From the IMG/VR virus record IMGVR_UViG_3300020411_000263, positions 1 to 42,832 of that record: a stretch of 42,832 nucleotides of DNA; one strand, given 5' to 3'. The DNA comes from a virus. The stretch's first letter is position 1. Every line of letters begins with the position of its first letter. The position numbers and the translations under genes are program-made. Below the pieces are notes generated by a model, which was not told the origin of the DNA, made no database searches, and saw nothing but the letters and a program-made list of their open reading frames with translations. Of the stretch, positions 18,585-27,714 are shown one piece after another.

Positions 18585-20176
18585 TATTGTTGTGGTTGTG
18601 GTACATTTCCAGGGGCTACCATTGAATTAACTGCATCAATTACCTCTGGGTTTTTAGATGGATCCATTAAAGGAGTCCCAGCAAGTTGCCCAGCTTGGTC
18701 AGTTAAGGACTGCATTTGCTGTGCTTGCATAGCTTGTTGTTGTTCTGCATTACGCTCATCCACACTCTTAACAAGGTTTAGAATGTCGATACCTTGAGCT
18801 GCTGCAAGACGCTTAATAGCTTCATCAGCATTTAGGTATTGAGCTAAAGCCTCTGGCCCCATAGTCTGTGCTATGGTTGTTATAAATTGTACTAATGATT
18901 CTCTATCTTGTCCTCTACCTAGTGCATTTATACCTGCAACTATGGTAGGCTTGACTAAATTAGGAGGAACACTAGGTATCTTTTTAGATTTAGTAAGTGT
19001 GTGCATCTTACGGTTGAGATATGGTATGAGGAACTCAGTTGTAAGTAGCGAGAATAAGCCTCCAAGCTGTCTCTCTAGCTCCATCTGTGTCATTCTAACC
19101 TCTTCCGCTGTAGTCCTCTCTGACTGCCTTACAGACAGCACTAAGAAGGCTTCAGCTAATCTCTTCTCTAAGACATTAACCAGTTGAAATGCTGTTTGGA
19201 AGTCAGCAGTTTTACCTACTTGAACTACACCAATGTCATCTGGTCTGCCTTGTATGATTGCACCGTTACCTGCGTTGGCTAATGATGCTGGCTTAGTTGT
19301 AGCTGAGGGTGATACAGTAAATACAACTTTAGCTGCTGCTGCACTACCTTCAACGAGAGCTTGCATCAATGCTTCTAAAGATTTCAAGTCCCCAAGGAAC
19401 TCTTCTACTCTAGAACGTCCGTAATCTTCTCCATCAACTGTGACAAAACGTAGTGGTAGCCAAGGGCTTTTGCTTAATGGAGCTTTACCTTCACTATCTG
19501 GTAACAACGTACCATTAGCTTCTTGATACCAATACCATCCTTTGTCAGTTCTCTTAACACATGTATATACATCTACATCTTTACTACCATTGTAGTCACC
19601 TTGGTCATCATCGTTAGGTGTGTTGGGTTGTTTCTCAATTTCAGGAAGGTTTAATAATTTCTTACTAACTCTTTCCTTAGTAACAATCTCCATTACTTCA
19701 CCGTTACCGTCACGTTCTACAACATACCTATTGAGTGGATAGACTTTCATACCATCCTTACCCATATATATCAAAGCATTACCTGCTACAACTAAATGTT
19801 TAAGGGCAGCAAAGATCTGTACTCTATCTGTGGAAGCAGCTATGCTTTCCATTATCATTCGTTCTATCTTAGCAAACGACAAATCCAGTTCACTCTTTGC
19901 GTTTGTTGGTATGTCTACACCAAGCTTAGAATCATCAAGCTGTAACTTAAAGAATGTCGTGCTAGGAGGTAGGAGCCCAAGCATTAATTTAGAACTAAGA
20001 GTAGTTACTCCTTTAGCTCCAACACTTTGCCAAGGGGTTATAAATGATTGATAGTTGGTATTCTCATTACGCATGATAAGTGTGGGAAGGGTTAGTTCCG
20101 CACACTCATATGCTGATTCTAGGAATTGTTCACGGGCTGACGATAACTCGTTATATCTTTGCCGTGCTTTCTTCAT
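18584..20176 (-). CDS. Portal (head-tail connector) protein, gp8-like
   Basis: A 530-residue protein, almost the length of T7 gp8 (536). The N-terminal RQRYNELSSAREQFLESAYECAELTLP, the KGVTTLSSKLMLGLLPPSTTFFKL segment and the EEVRMTQMELERQLGGLFSLLTTEFL helix are characteristic of T7-type portals. The C-terminus is Gln/Met-rich. The portal forms the dodecameric DNA gate and nucleates capsid assembly. It overlaps the Pro-rich gene upstream by 4 nt and is coupled to scaffold downstream. Confidence 0.96.
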   Translation of the reverse strand: MKKARQRYNELSSAREQFLESAYECAELTLPTLIMRNENTNYQSFITPWQSVGAKGVTTLSSKLMLGLLPPSTTFFKLQLDDSKLGVDIPTNAKSELDLSFAKIERMIMESIAASTDRVQIFAALKHLVVAGNALIYMGKDGMKVYPLNRYVVERDGNGEVMEIVTKERVSKKLLNLPEIEKQPNTPNDDDQGDYNGSKDVDVYTCVKRTDKGWYWYQEANGTLLPDSEGKAPLSKSPWLPLRFVTVDGEDYGRSRVEEFLGDLKSLEALMQALVEGSAAAAKVVFTVSPSATTKPASLANAGNGAIIQGRPDDIGVVQVGKTADFQTAFQLVNVLEKRLAEAFLVLSVRQSERTTAEEVRMTQMELERQLGGLFSLLTTEFLIPYLNRKMHTLTKSKKIPSVPPNLVKPTIVAGINALGRGQDRESLVQFITTIAQTMGPEALAQYLNADEAIKRLAAAQGIDILNLVKSVDERNAEQQQAMQAQQMQSLTDQAGQLAGTPLMDPSKNPEVIDAVNSMVAPGNVPQPQQ

Positions 20177-20499
20177 GGCTTGGCTCCGCCTCCGCTACCT
20201 GTAGATGGGTTAACTCCTTGTCCTGTACCGATGGGTTTTAGTCCACCTGTTGCTGGCTTCTGAGGTGAAGCTAGTTGTTGAGTACCCTTAGTACCTTTCT
20301 TAGCTACCTTCTTAGCTGTTACCTTTGCTTTCTTCTTAGTCTCATCCTCTGAAACAGGAGCTGGGGTAGGAGCTTCTGGAGCAGGTGTAGGAGCCTGTTG
20401 CATTGGCTGTGGAGGTGGTGGAGTAGTTGGTGGGGCTGGTGGGGGTGGGGGTGGTGGTGTTCCTCTACCTCCGCCACCGAAAAATCCTGGAAGACACAT
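20173..20499 (-). CDS. Pro/Gly-rich small virion-associated protein (MCxxGFFGGGG type)
   Basis: A 108-residue low-complexity protein: MCLPGFFGGGGRG start, a run of prolines at residues 15-45, then a Lys/Ala-rich stretch (KKKAKVTAKKVAKKG) and a Gly/Ser tail. Short proteins with a Cys-Gly-rich start and Pro/Ala repeats are frequent just before portal genes in marine phages; in T7 the neighbouring gp7.3 is a small tail-assembly protein. There is no signal peptide, so it is not an obvious lipoprotein despite the Cys. Function unproven. Confidence 0.75.
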   Translation of the reverse strand: MCLPGFFGGGGRGTPPPPPPPAPPTTPPPPQPMQQAPTPAPEAPTPAPVSEDETKKKAKVTAKKVAKKGTKGTQQLASPQKPATGGLKPIGTGQGVNPSTGSGGGAKP

Positions 20500-20501
20500 A
20501 A

Positions 20502-20687
20502 TTATTCTCCGTTTTTTAATTTATTTTTAAGTAATCTTATAATAGATAATTGACCAGCCCTATAGGATATTGCTTTCTCTGATAGGTTGTGGTCTGGAAA
20601 CTTATCTGGAAACTGCTGGTCGAGTTCATCAATGATCTTCTCGATACGTCCCCAGTCAAGAGTACTGTGGTAAGTTGGTGTTTGCAT
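20502..20687 (-). CDS. Conserved small cyanophage-type protein, function unknown
   Basis: A 61-residue protein from ATG 20687 (MQTPTYHSTLDWGRIEKI). The frame is open further upstream, but that part is antisense-free overlap with the reductase gene and looks non-coding, so I use the shorter start. Predicted all-helical and acidic with a Lys-rich end. The gene overlaps the reductase small subunit by 32 nt and precedes the Pro-rich gene by 2 nt. I have no functional call. Confidence 0.65.
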   Translation of the reverse strand: MQTPTYHSTLDWGRIEKIIDELDQQFPDKFPDHNLSEKAISYRAGQLSIIRLLKNKLKNGE

Positions 20688-21372
20688 GTTCAAAAAATGC
20701 GGGCATACGGGCTCGCTTAGTCTCAGAAAGTTCGGGGGCTTTACCCTCATACATTAGACGATCACTAGAATCAGTCCAAAATTTTCTGTTCAAATATTTG
20801 TTAGTTGCTGTGGTCTTTAAAGGTTCAAAGATCCAGTTAATAGTGGCCTTCCTAAGTTTATCCAAAGAACCACTAGGGCGTAAGCCCAGATCAGCACAGA
20901 CGAGACTGTTGCAAGCCACGTGGATCTGTTCATCTCTGGATATATCAGCTGATACTGTCCTAAGAGCAGCATCGCCACAGAAGCGATTGAAAGGTAAAAT
21001 AACAAAGAAAATTGCACGTTCGGCTACCAATGCTTTGAGTATAGTGTGGTCAGGGTGTGCTATCCACGCATCACGTAGTAGCTTTGCCTCGTTCTCAGCT
21101 TTGTCATCTAGTCCGTGGACATCAGCAACGTAGCCAAGAGCAAGGTCATGTCTCTCCTCGTCTTTTACATTGTCAACGAGAAGTGCTCTAGCAGTTTCGG
21201 GAATCTCTTTGCTAAGGGTTTCCGTAATAAAGGAACCCACAGGTAGCTCCATATGCCGTATTGCCAAAGCACGGTAGATGGCTTCTTCACTACCGTCAAG
21301 GAGGACTCCCTTGGTCGGTTTAACGGGAGTCCATTTTCTTTTCCTGTGTAATAACTTATCATAAGGGTTCAT
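20656..21372 (-). CDS. nrdB: Class I ribonucleotide reductase small (beta) subunit, minimal
   Basis: A 238-residue ferritin-like protein; typical R2 subunits have about 320-380 residues. Two ExxH diiron motifs are visible, DEERH (Glu72, His75) and RDEQIH (Glu148, His151), with Glu118 in LVAERAIFF as a further ligand and an acidic EEAIYRAL helix upstream. In E. coli the radical Tyr lies four residues after the first His; here that position is Leu79, so the usual tyrosyl radical seems absent. It overlaps the large subunit gene by 4 nt (ATGA), as expected for a partner made in equal amounts. Assignment from motifs and context. Confidence 0.8.
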   Translation of the reverse strand: MNPYDKLLHRKRKWTPVKPTKGVLLDGSEEAIYRALAIRHMELPVGSFITETLSKEIPETARALLVDNVKDEERHDLALGYVADVHGLDDKAENEAKLLRDAWIAHPDHTILKALVAERAIFFVILPFNRFCGDAALRTVSADISRDEQIHVACNSLVCADLGLRPSGSLDKLRKATINWIFEPLKTTATNKYLNRKFWTDSSDRLMYEGKAPELSETKRARMPAFFEHANTNLPQYS

Positions 21373-22760
21373 TCTTCACAACCTATGCACTTGATTTCGG
21401 GTTTGTTTAATATCCCACTCAAGTAATCCTCGACATCACCTTCATCTAATGCTGCATACGCACTGGACTTATCTTGTGTATCACCCATAACTTGAAGGGA
21501 ATAATATAAAGATGTTTGGGGGCTGTCCAGCCACTCTTCAACGAACGCATTGTCGTAGGTTACCACATCACTCCAAGAGTTGAATGAGTATCCGTGAAGA
21601 AGTCCCGTTTTATTGAGCATTGTCATTATGCCGTCTGCTACACGCTTGTATGCGTCCCAGCCAACTTCCGAGGCGATCTCAACTTCGCCATAATCATATG
21701 ATGTAACTCCAAAGGTGCCGCTGTCACGGTCAACACTTCGAGCTATCGGTGGTGCAATCTCAGGGCAAGCAGTAAACCCATCGAGATCTTTAGAGTTGTA
21801 GCTACATGATGCGGTAGGAGCTATCGCAAATGCTCTGTCCATACCATGTTCATGTGCTACATCTGATGCTGCTATGATACCACGCTTTAATCCAAACGCT
21901 ATCTTAGCTGCGTCACCCTCTTGAGGTGTAAGTCCTTGGTTGATTCTATCTAATGCTTCACCTAACTCAGCGTACGTTACTCCGTATCTTCTGAGGAGGT
22001 TGGCAAGACCGAGCATCCCAAGCCCCACTTGTCTGTCAAGTGATGGGGCAAGGTATTCTCCAGATTCTCCAACACCTGTCCGTGCATGGAGATCACACAG
22101 TTCGGACATAGCTGTAACGAAACCCTCTTGTATGTTGCCGAGAGTACAGGCACCGAGATTGACATGCTGTAACAAGCACGTCCCTCGTGAGGGCAAGTAA
22201 ACTTCAAGACAGACGTTGCTGTAGATTCTTTCTCCATGTTGGTGTTTAATTTTGTTTAACCAGATGTCACCAGATTTTATTCCTTCTAGTAACTCTTTTT
22301 TATAAGGTGTATTCTTCCACATTTCAGGGGTAAGATCTACACATCTTTTTACCCAAGGTAGTTCATGTCTTGGGGTAGTGATAAACTCTAGTATGTCATC
22401 ATGATCTAAATCAAGATGCAAAACACAAGCCCCATTTTTATAAATTCCACCACGTCTTATGGTTTCATTGAGGGCAGAATAAACTTTACCAAATGATACA
22501 GGGCCACTAGCTACTAGTCCCTTCTCATTAGTGTGACCATTAGGTCTTAATTTAGAGAGGTGTACTGCTACACCTGCTCCATATCTTAAAGCGTGACTGA
22601 CAAAACGCCAGCTTGCTTCTATTCCATTATCACCCTCGATGCTATCATCGACTACAAATACTGTACAGCTCACAGGTAAACGTCCATCTGGATTCTTGAT
22701 CCAGCTATCTATCCTACCAGTTCTAGCTATCAAAGGGTGTGGAAACAAATCGTTTAACAT
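21369..22760 (-). CDS. nrdA: Ribonucleotide reductase large (alpha) subunit, class I type
   Basis: A 463-residue catalytic subunit that reduces ribonucleotides to supply dNTPs. It is much shorter than E. coli NrdA (761) and lacks the N-terminal ATP cone. Key residues are present: the Cys pair that is reoxidised (Cys32 in LPVSCTVF and Cys205 in HVNLGACTL), the active-site NVCLEV (Asn182, Cys184, Glu186) and a C-terminal CIGC pair (Cys458, Cys461) for shuttling electrons. ATG 22760 lies 2 nt after the exonuclease stop and is preferred over an in-frame TTG at 22775. Absence of the cone suggests loss of dATP overall-activity control. Confidence 0.95.
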   Translation of the reverse strand: MLNDLFPHPLIARTGRIDSWIKNPDGRLPVSCTVFVVDDSIEGDNGIEASWRFVSHALRYGAGVAVHLSKLRPNGHTNEKGLVASGPVSFGKVYSALNETIRRGGIYKNGACVLHLDLDHDDILEFITTPRHELPWVKRCVDLTPEMWKNTPYKKELLEGIKSGDIWLNKIKHQHGERIYSNVCLEVYLPSRGTCLLQHVNLGACTLGNIQEGFVTAMSELCDLHARTGVGESGEYLAPSLDRQVGLGMLGLANLLRRYGVTYAELGEALDRINQGLTPQEGDAAKIAFGLKRGIIAASDVAHEHGMDRAFAIAPTASCSYNSKDLDGFTACPEIAPPIARSVDRDSGTFGVTSYDYGEVEIASEVGWDAYKRVADGIMTMLNKTGLLHGYSFNSWSDVVTYDNAFVEEWLDSPQTSLYYSLQVMGDTQDKSSAYAALDEGDVEDYLSGILNKPEIKCIGCEE

Positions 22761-22762
22761 GT

Positions 22763-23479
22763 TTAAGGATTCCAAAGGATTGGTTGTTCGGTGTTAAAAT
22801 CGTAGTCTTTATGTTGTAAGATCTTGGCTAATCGAGCATTGAGTAAAGCGTCATCGTCTGATAACCCTCTATCTCTAAAAGTTTGACAAACAGCTTCCCA
22901 TTTAAAGTCTTTCTTTTCTATTATTGCAGCAGCTTTCTTGACTCCAATTCCAGGGCAACCAGAGTAACCATCTGTTGGGTCACCTGCCATTGTCTGGATT
23001 AGATGCCAATCATCTCCTTGCTCTTTAGTGATCTCCTCTACATCATTCGTGAGATCCCATAGGACACCTGGAATTTGACGTAGATCTTTGTCTGGACTTA
23101 CGATTATGTTGTCAGTACTGGGGTATCTCGTAGCGTCAATCCCTAGGGAGTCATCAGCTTCGAGCCCTTCACGTAAGACAAACTTGTAATTTTCTTTACA
23201 ATGGTTGACAAGGCGTTTGTAACCTAGGGGTTTCCTACGGTTTCGATGACCCTTGTAATCGGCATAAATTTTCTTCCTAAAATTTTGAGGACTAGAAAAA
23301 TAAAGGATTACATCGTCTTCCATCATAGCGGTCTGAACTTTTTGAAGCTCATTATCAAACACTTTAAGTACTTGACTAAAGTTAGATTGTGCAACGATAA
23401 CATCGTTACCAAAATCTATACCTTCTTCGCATACTTGTGCTGATTTATAAGCAATAAAGTCGCAATCAATTAATAACAT
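22763..23479 (-). CDS. 5'-3' exonuclease, T7 gp6-like (FEN family)
   Basis: A 238-residue flap-endonuclease-family exonuclease (T7 gp6: 300). Acidic metal-site clusters appear in order: LLIDCDF at the N-terminus, GLEADDSLG, IIVSPDKDLRQI, and AGDPTDGYSGCPGIGVKKAAAII, which is the helix-hairpin-helix DNA-binding motif with its preceding Asp. In T7 this enzyme degrades host DNA to nucleotides and removes RNA primers; the nucleotides can then feed the reductase encoded next. It overlaps the polymerase stop (TGATG). Confidence 0.95.
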   Translation of the reverse strand: MLLIDCDFIAYKSAQVCEEGIDFGNDVIVAQSNFSQVLKVFDNELQKVQTAMMEDDVILYFSSPQNFRKKIYADYKGHRNRRKPLGYKRLVNHCKENYKFVLREGLEADDSLGIDATRYPSTDNIIVSPDKDLRQIPGVLWDLTNDVEEITKEQGDDWHLIQTMAGDPTDGYSGCPGIGVKKAAAIIEKKDFKWEAVCQTFRDRGLSDDDALLNARLAKILQHKDYDFNTEQPILWNP

Positions 23480-24747
23480 CAGTGTACTTCAGCCCAATTT
23501 TCGCCAATTTGTGCATCGGCTTCAATGGGTAGTCTAAGGTTGTAATACTCACCTGCTTGTAATGCAGAAATCTTGCACATTTCAGCGATATCATTTGCAT
23601 ATTGAGGCTCCGACCCTAATACTTGTTCGTCATGTACAAAAGCATAACGTTCATACGGCATGTTACTCATGCGTATATTATGGTCAGTTATTAGTAGCCA
23701 ACGCTTTGCGATGACTGCTGCCGATCCTTGCAAAAGACAATTTAACGCTTTATGTTCTTTGTCAACATGGATTTGGCGTTTGTCGATAGCACGTATGCTA
23801 CCTCTTTCAGCAACTCTACGAGTATCTTCGACAAGACTTTCCAGCCCTGGGATAGCATCCATATAAGCTCTCCTAATCTCTGCCCCTTTCTTCTTCGCTT
23901 GTTCGAGGGGGAGCATATTGTCAAAAGATAATCCAAGTTTCTGGTTACCCCCTCCGTACAAGAAACAATAAGTAATTGTCTTGACTTGTCTGCGAGAGAT
24001 TCCAATTTTGTCTGCATTAACTTGGTGAATATCCTGTTCTAGTAAGATCTTTGCATATCGTCCCCCATCGTAACGGGCTAGATAATGAGCAAATAATCTT
24101 AACTCTATCCCAGCTAGATCAGAATCAATAAGTTTCCAGCTTGGGTTAGTAATAAATAATTCACGGCAATCCTTATCCGAACTTACTTGAGCAAGATTCG
24201 GGTGTGAATGTGCCATTCGATGCGTAACCGCACCGATAAAGCAAGAGTGGTGAACCCTGCCATCCTTGACTAGTTTCAACCACGCATTAGTGCCTTGCGA
24301 CAACATTCCGAGCTTCTTTTGTGTAATCAGAATCTCAAGGAATACTAATGCCTCTTCTGTACCTATCTCTTTAAGTACGGTTTCATCAATGACCGCCTTA
24401 CCAGTAGGTGTAAACTTGTTTGGTTTCCAATTTTGAAACGTTCGGAACCACCAAGCTATATGTTCTCTGCTGCTAGGATTAAACTCTTTCAATCGTTGCA
24501 TCTCTGCACCAGCAAAGTAACCTTGTTTTTTATTGTCTCGCCTTGGTGTAAATAAATTTCCAGGTACACACCAACATAACTTCATCGACTTATCCTTTAG
24601 GTATTCGAGTCTAGTTAATAGTGTATTCTCTAGTTGTTGTGCTTTCTTTACATCAAATGGCCAGCCTGTCACTTTTTGTTGTGACATCATCAGTGCGATC
24701 TCGTGTTCGAGAACTACTGCTTGAGGAATTTTTGGAAATGACTCCAT
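23479..24747 (-). CDS. DNA polymerase, family A polymerase domain (separate gene)
   Basis: A 422-residue protein holding only the polymerase part of a T7 gp5-type enzyme. Motif A is DLAGIELR (Asp210, Glu215), motif B RRQVKTITYCFLYG (Lys256, Tyr260, matching T7 Lys522 and Tyr526), and motif C VHDE (His372, Asp373, Glu374). Tyr260 predicts little discrimination against dideoxynucleotides. The exonuclease half is encoded by the preceding gene in another frame. ATG 24747 lies 34 nt inside that gene. Whether the two chains associate or a fused form is made by frameshifting is open. Confidence 0.95.
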   Translation of the reverse strand: MESFPKIPQAVVLEHEIALMMSQQKVTGWPFDVKKAQQLENTLLTRLEYLKDKSMKLCWCVPGNLFTPRRDNKKQGYFAGAEMQRLKEFNPSSREHIAWWFRTFQNWKPNKFTPTGKAVIDETVLKEIGTEEALVFLEILITQKKLGMLSQGTNAWLKLVKDGRVHHSCFIGAVTHRMAHSHPNLAQVSSDKDCRELFITNPSWKLIDSDLAGIELRLFAHYLARYDGGRYAKILLEQDIHQVNADKIGISRRQVKTITYCFLYGGGNQKLGLSFDNMLPLEQAKKKGAEIRRAYMDAIPGLESLVEDTRRVAERGSIRAIDKRQIHVDKEHKALNCLLQGSAAVIAKRWLLITDHNIRMSNMPYERYAFVHDEQVLGSEPQYANDIAEMCKISALQAGEYYNLRLPIEADAQIGENWAEVH

Positions 24748-25265
24748 AGTTTTACTAAAATGGCAACGTCTTGTTTACAATAATCTTGCATTTCCTGTGA
24801 CCACTCTTTCCAATCAGTAGTCTTGCCATATTCTCCTTTGTGACACTTGAACCTATACCCGTAGGCTTCGAGGCTATGTGATCCATACAAACGTGCTGGC
24901 ATCCCAGTCCATTTGCGTCTAAGATCTGTGTCTAATATATTTGGGTGGTAAAATCTACTGAGGATAAGTGTATCCCAGTGTTTTGCTTTCCCTTGAAAAA
25001 AAGGAAAATGTTTTTGGATCTGTGGTATGTCAAACATAATACCATTATGTGAAACGATATTGTCAGCAACCTCAAGATCATTAACTGCGTTAACAACGCT
25101 AGAGTATGGTGATGCTTGATCGTTATACTCAGTCACTAAACCAGTATCTAAGTCTTGTGTAACTACACAATGTATCTGAGTGCAATCAAGTCCATCTGTC
25201 TCTATATCGTATGCTAAGTTAATCGAAGTCCGTTGCGGGGTCGAAGTCTTCGGTCTTAATTTCAT
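24714..25265 (-). CDS. DNA polymerase 3'-5' exonuclease domain (separate gene)
   Basis: A 183-residue protein equal to the proofreading domain of a T7 gp5-type polymerase. The DEDDy exonuclease motifs are intact: YDIETDGL (Asp20, Glu22), NGIMFDIPQI, and YCKQDVA. It ends shortly after motif III with FQKFLKQ, just where the linker to the polymerase domain would begin. The polymerase gene continues in the -1 frame, with an A5 run in the overlap. It overlaps the primase-helicase gene by 47 nt. Confidence 0.92.
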   Translation of the reverse strand: MKLRPKTSTPQRTSINLAYDIETDGLDCTQIHCVVTQDLDTGLVTEYNDQASPYSSVVNAVNDLEVADNIVSHNGIMFDIPQIQKHFPFFQGKAKHWDTLILSRFYHPNILDTDLRRKWTGMPARLYGSHSLEAYGYRFKCHKGEYGKTTDWKEWSQEMQDYCKQDVAILVKLWSHFQKFLKQ

Positions 25266-26820
25266 TTTCGGTGAATGAACAGGTGTCTAAATCGTACGTG
25301 AGTGATGAAGCGATACCACATTCGCCAGAGTATCTATTCTTGAGAACTCTAACTGTTGTAATAGCTTGTTTATTTGAGTCTTGCTGATCTCTTTCGAGTC
25401 CGATAACTCCGTCAGATAGCTGTGCAATCGCTGCACTTCCTCTAAGTTGTCCCAATGTAATACGGGCTCCTTCTTCGTGGTTCTTGTCATTCTGTGTCCT
25501 TCTAAGGTGCGATACAAGGAATAGTGCTATACCAGTACGTTCGACTAATGACCTTAATTTAGTCATAGTCACATCTATCATACGTCTTTCATCTCCGTCT
25601 AATCCACTTAGTAATATACTTAAATGGTCTAGGAATATAGTACGACACTCCAATCCACAGGCAAGGTATTCGATGCGTGAATAGATCGTATCAGGGTCAT
25701 AGCTGCCAAAGCCATCGAAGAGAAAAAGATTCCAATTAGCAATAGTACTGTTGTAGGCGTGTTCGAGTTCATCTTTAGTTTGTTCTCCTAAGTGTAAGGC
25801 TTTGCCAACACTAGCGGACATTAAACCTAGTGCCGTTCTTTGGTTGGACTCTTCAAGTGCAAGATAACCGACTCTCTCCCCTCTATCGAGGAGGTGTACT
25901 GCAAGCTCTCGACAAAACGATGATTTGCCGATACCACTTCCAGCAGTAATCGTGATAAGCTCGCCATATCTAATGCCGTGTAGTCTATCGTTAAGTCCTC
26001 GAAATGGGTACTCATGGTCTGCGGGGGGTGAAGGTGTACAAATTTTTTCTAATAATGATTTGGCATCAACAATTCCATCTGGTCTATAGGTCTTAGCATC
26101 CCAGATAGCTCTCCTGATAGCTTCAGAATCACCTGCTTGACAGGCATCTGACGCATCTTTGTACTTTTCTAGTCTTGCTATTTTAACCTTTCCAGCGGGA
26201 AATAATTGAGCACATTCTTCTGTAGCTTTAATTCCAGCTTCGTCATTATCAAAGAATAAGACTATTTCATCATAGCCTTGAATTAAATCAAGTACTTTTT
26301 GTAAGTCTTTCTTGGCTCCAGCTGCCCCATTTGGTAATGAGACATGAGGCCATGTAGGTAATGCAGCATATCCAGATACTGCATCTAATTCGCCTTCATA
26401 TATAGTAAGGCGTGTACCTTTGTCTGGGAAAAGGTGTTGTCCGAATAACTGGTTATCGGTATTCTTACCGTCCCAGTAGAAATCTTTGTCCTTTGTCTTT
26501 ACTTTAGCAGCACAGACTTGACCACTTTTGGTGAAGTAATGGAACCTTAGTACGTCTCCGTCCTTATGTATCCTATACTTTCGACAATGTTCTTCGGATA
26601 TTTTACGTTTCTTTAGTGAAACGGGTGCACCTTTTATCATAGGTTTGGTGGTGGTTTGATGATAGTGGTTTGGTTCTCCTCCAGATTCATAATGGTTACA
26701 CACAAAACAATAAGTGTGTCCATCAGAGTAAACGCTGTTACCATCGGAAGACCCACATCTGTTACAAGGTGCGTGATAAAGGAACTCTGATTCATCTGAG
26801 CCAGCTTGTTGGGATTGCAT
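25219..26820 (-). CDS. Primase-helicase, gp4-like
   Basis: A 533-residue bifunctional protein (T7 gp4A: 566). A Cys4 zinc finger (Cys19, Cys22, Cys38, Cys41) recognises primer sites; the TOPRIM domain shows IYEGELDAVSG and LFFDNDEAG; the RecA-like helicase has Walker A AGSGIGKSS, Walker B TIFLDHLS and the SHLRR sensor. It lays RNA primers and unwinds DNA ahead of the polymerase. I use ATG 26820; the frame is open to 26865 with two earlier ATGs, so the N-terminus may be longer by up to 15 residues. It overlaps the endonuclease I gene by 29 nt. Confidence 0.95.
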   Translation of the reverse strand: MQSQQAGSDESEFLYHAPCNRCGSSDGNSVYSDGHTYCFVCNHYESGGEPNHYHQTTTKPMIKGAPVSLKKRKISEEHCRKYRIHKDGDVLRFHYFTKSGQVCAAKVKTKDKDFYWDGKNTDNQLFGQHLFPDKGTRLTIYEGELDAVSGYAALPTWPHVSLPNGAAGAKKDLQKVLDLIQGYDEIVLFFDNDEAGIKATEECAQLFPAGKVKIARLEKYKDASDACQAGDSEAIRRAIWDAKTYRPDGIVDAKSLLEKICTPSPPADHEYPFRGLNDRLHGIRYGELITITAGSGIGKSSFCRELAVHLLDRGERVGYLALEESNQRTALGLMSASVGKALHLGEQTKDELEHAYNSTIANWNLFLFDGFGSYDPDTIYSRIEYLACGLECRTIFLDHLSILLSGLDGDERRMIDVTMTKLRSLVERTGIALFLVSHLRRTQNDKNHEEGARITLGQLRGSAAIAQLSDGVIGLERDQQDSNKQAITTVRVLKNRYSGECGIASSLTYDLDTCSFTENEIKTEDFDPATDFD

Positions 26821-27136
26821 AGTATGTACACCAAGGAAATCCATTCTTCTCAGCCCACATCGCATAGGATGTTTTGGAGCGTTTGGATATTTTGTTTAGC
26901 GGATTTTGAAATATAATTCTAATATCGAGATTTGGATTAGCTTTCTTTACAGCTTTCATCTTTCGTCTCTGATCTGATGGGAAATAACCCTTGGCTTCTA
27001 AGTAAACATCCCCAACTTTAAAATCAGGGATGTACTGTGCTTCTATAACATATTTGAGTTTATCACGTTCATAGGTATATTTAATACCAAGCTTATCTAA
27101 CTCATCAGCTATATTTTCTTCTAATTTACTTCTCAT
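26792..27136 (-). CDS. Endonuclease I (Holliday-junction resolvase), gp3-like
   Basis: A 114-residue protein (T7 gp3: 149) with the PD-(D/E)xK core of the family: Glu in the first helix (SKLEENIADEL), YIPDF, and VYLEAKGYF. It resolves branched DNA before packaging and helps break down host DNA. The start overlaps the SSB stop (TAATG), and the end overlaps the primase-helicase start. Confidence 0.93.
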   Translation of the reverse strand: MRSKLEENIADELDKLGIKYTYERDKLKYVIEAQYIPDFKVGDVYLEAKGYFPSDQRRKMKAVKKANPNLDIRIIFQNPLNKISKRSKTSYAMWAEKNGFPWCTYYAIPTSWLR

Positions 27137-27714
27137 TAGAAGTCATCGTCCTCTTCAACACTACAAGGTGCAGAGTCTACGTTAGGTTCGTCTACCTTAA
27201 AGCCTGTGGTTGAACCAAATAACTTGGCTGCATCCTCAGCAGATAGATCTCCGTCATCGACAATACCAGCTCCGCTGTTAAGACTAATAACTTGAATAGC
27301 CTTTAGCTTTAGTGATGTACCGATGTCGCCTGTAGGTAGGACGTATGGTTTTTGGAAGAAAGCTATCTTTACTTTACTTCCATTATATATTGGTGTCTCT
27401 TTGTCTGTTATCTGTGTACCTTCAGTATCGACAACAACTGGGATGAACTTATCTCCATCTCTCCAGCTGAACTTAACTTGGTACATTCCAGGCTGTGTCT
27501 CAACTTCTTCCCAAGGCTCTGGTTTAATAGAGACTCTCTTGGGATTCTTAGCTTTAGACTTAGCCCACTCTAATGCTGATTCTCTTTCTTCCTCTAGCTC
27601 TTTAACGATGTCATCTTTCATGAGGACTGAGAGCTTATAGCCCCACTCCCCAGGCTTAAGGACAGCTTGGAAGCCTTCTAATAGAACGGGTTGTTTGGTG
27701 ACGTGTGTTTGCAT
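27136..27714 (-). CDS. Single-stranded DNA-binding protein, gp2.5-like
   Basis: A 192-residue protein in the T7 gp2.5 place, between RNA polymerase and endonuclease I. Residues 1-140 are beta-rich, as in an OB fold (KVKIAFFQKPYVLPTGDIGTSLKL), and the last residues are acidic (VEEDDDF), the tail that contacts the polymerase and helicase and ends in an aromatic Phe as in gp2.5. It starts directly at the RNA polymerase stop. Confidence 0.92.
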   Translation of the reverse strand: MQTHVTKQPVLLEGFQAVLKPGEWGYKLSVLMKDDIVKELEEERESALEWAKSKAKNPKRVSIKPEPWEEVETQPGMYQVKFSWRDGDKFIPVVVDTEGTQITDKETPIYNGSKVKIAFFQKPYVLPTGDIGTSLKLKAIQVISLNSGAGIVDDGDLSAEDAAKLFGSTTGFKVDEPNVDSAPCSVEEDDDF

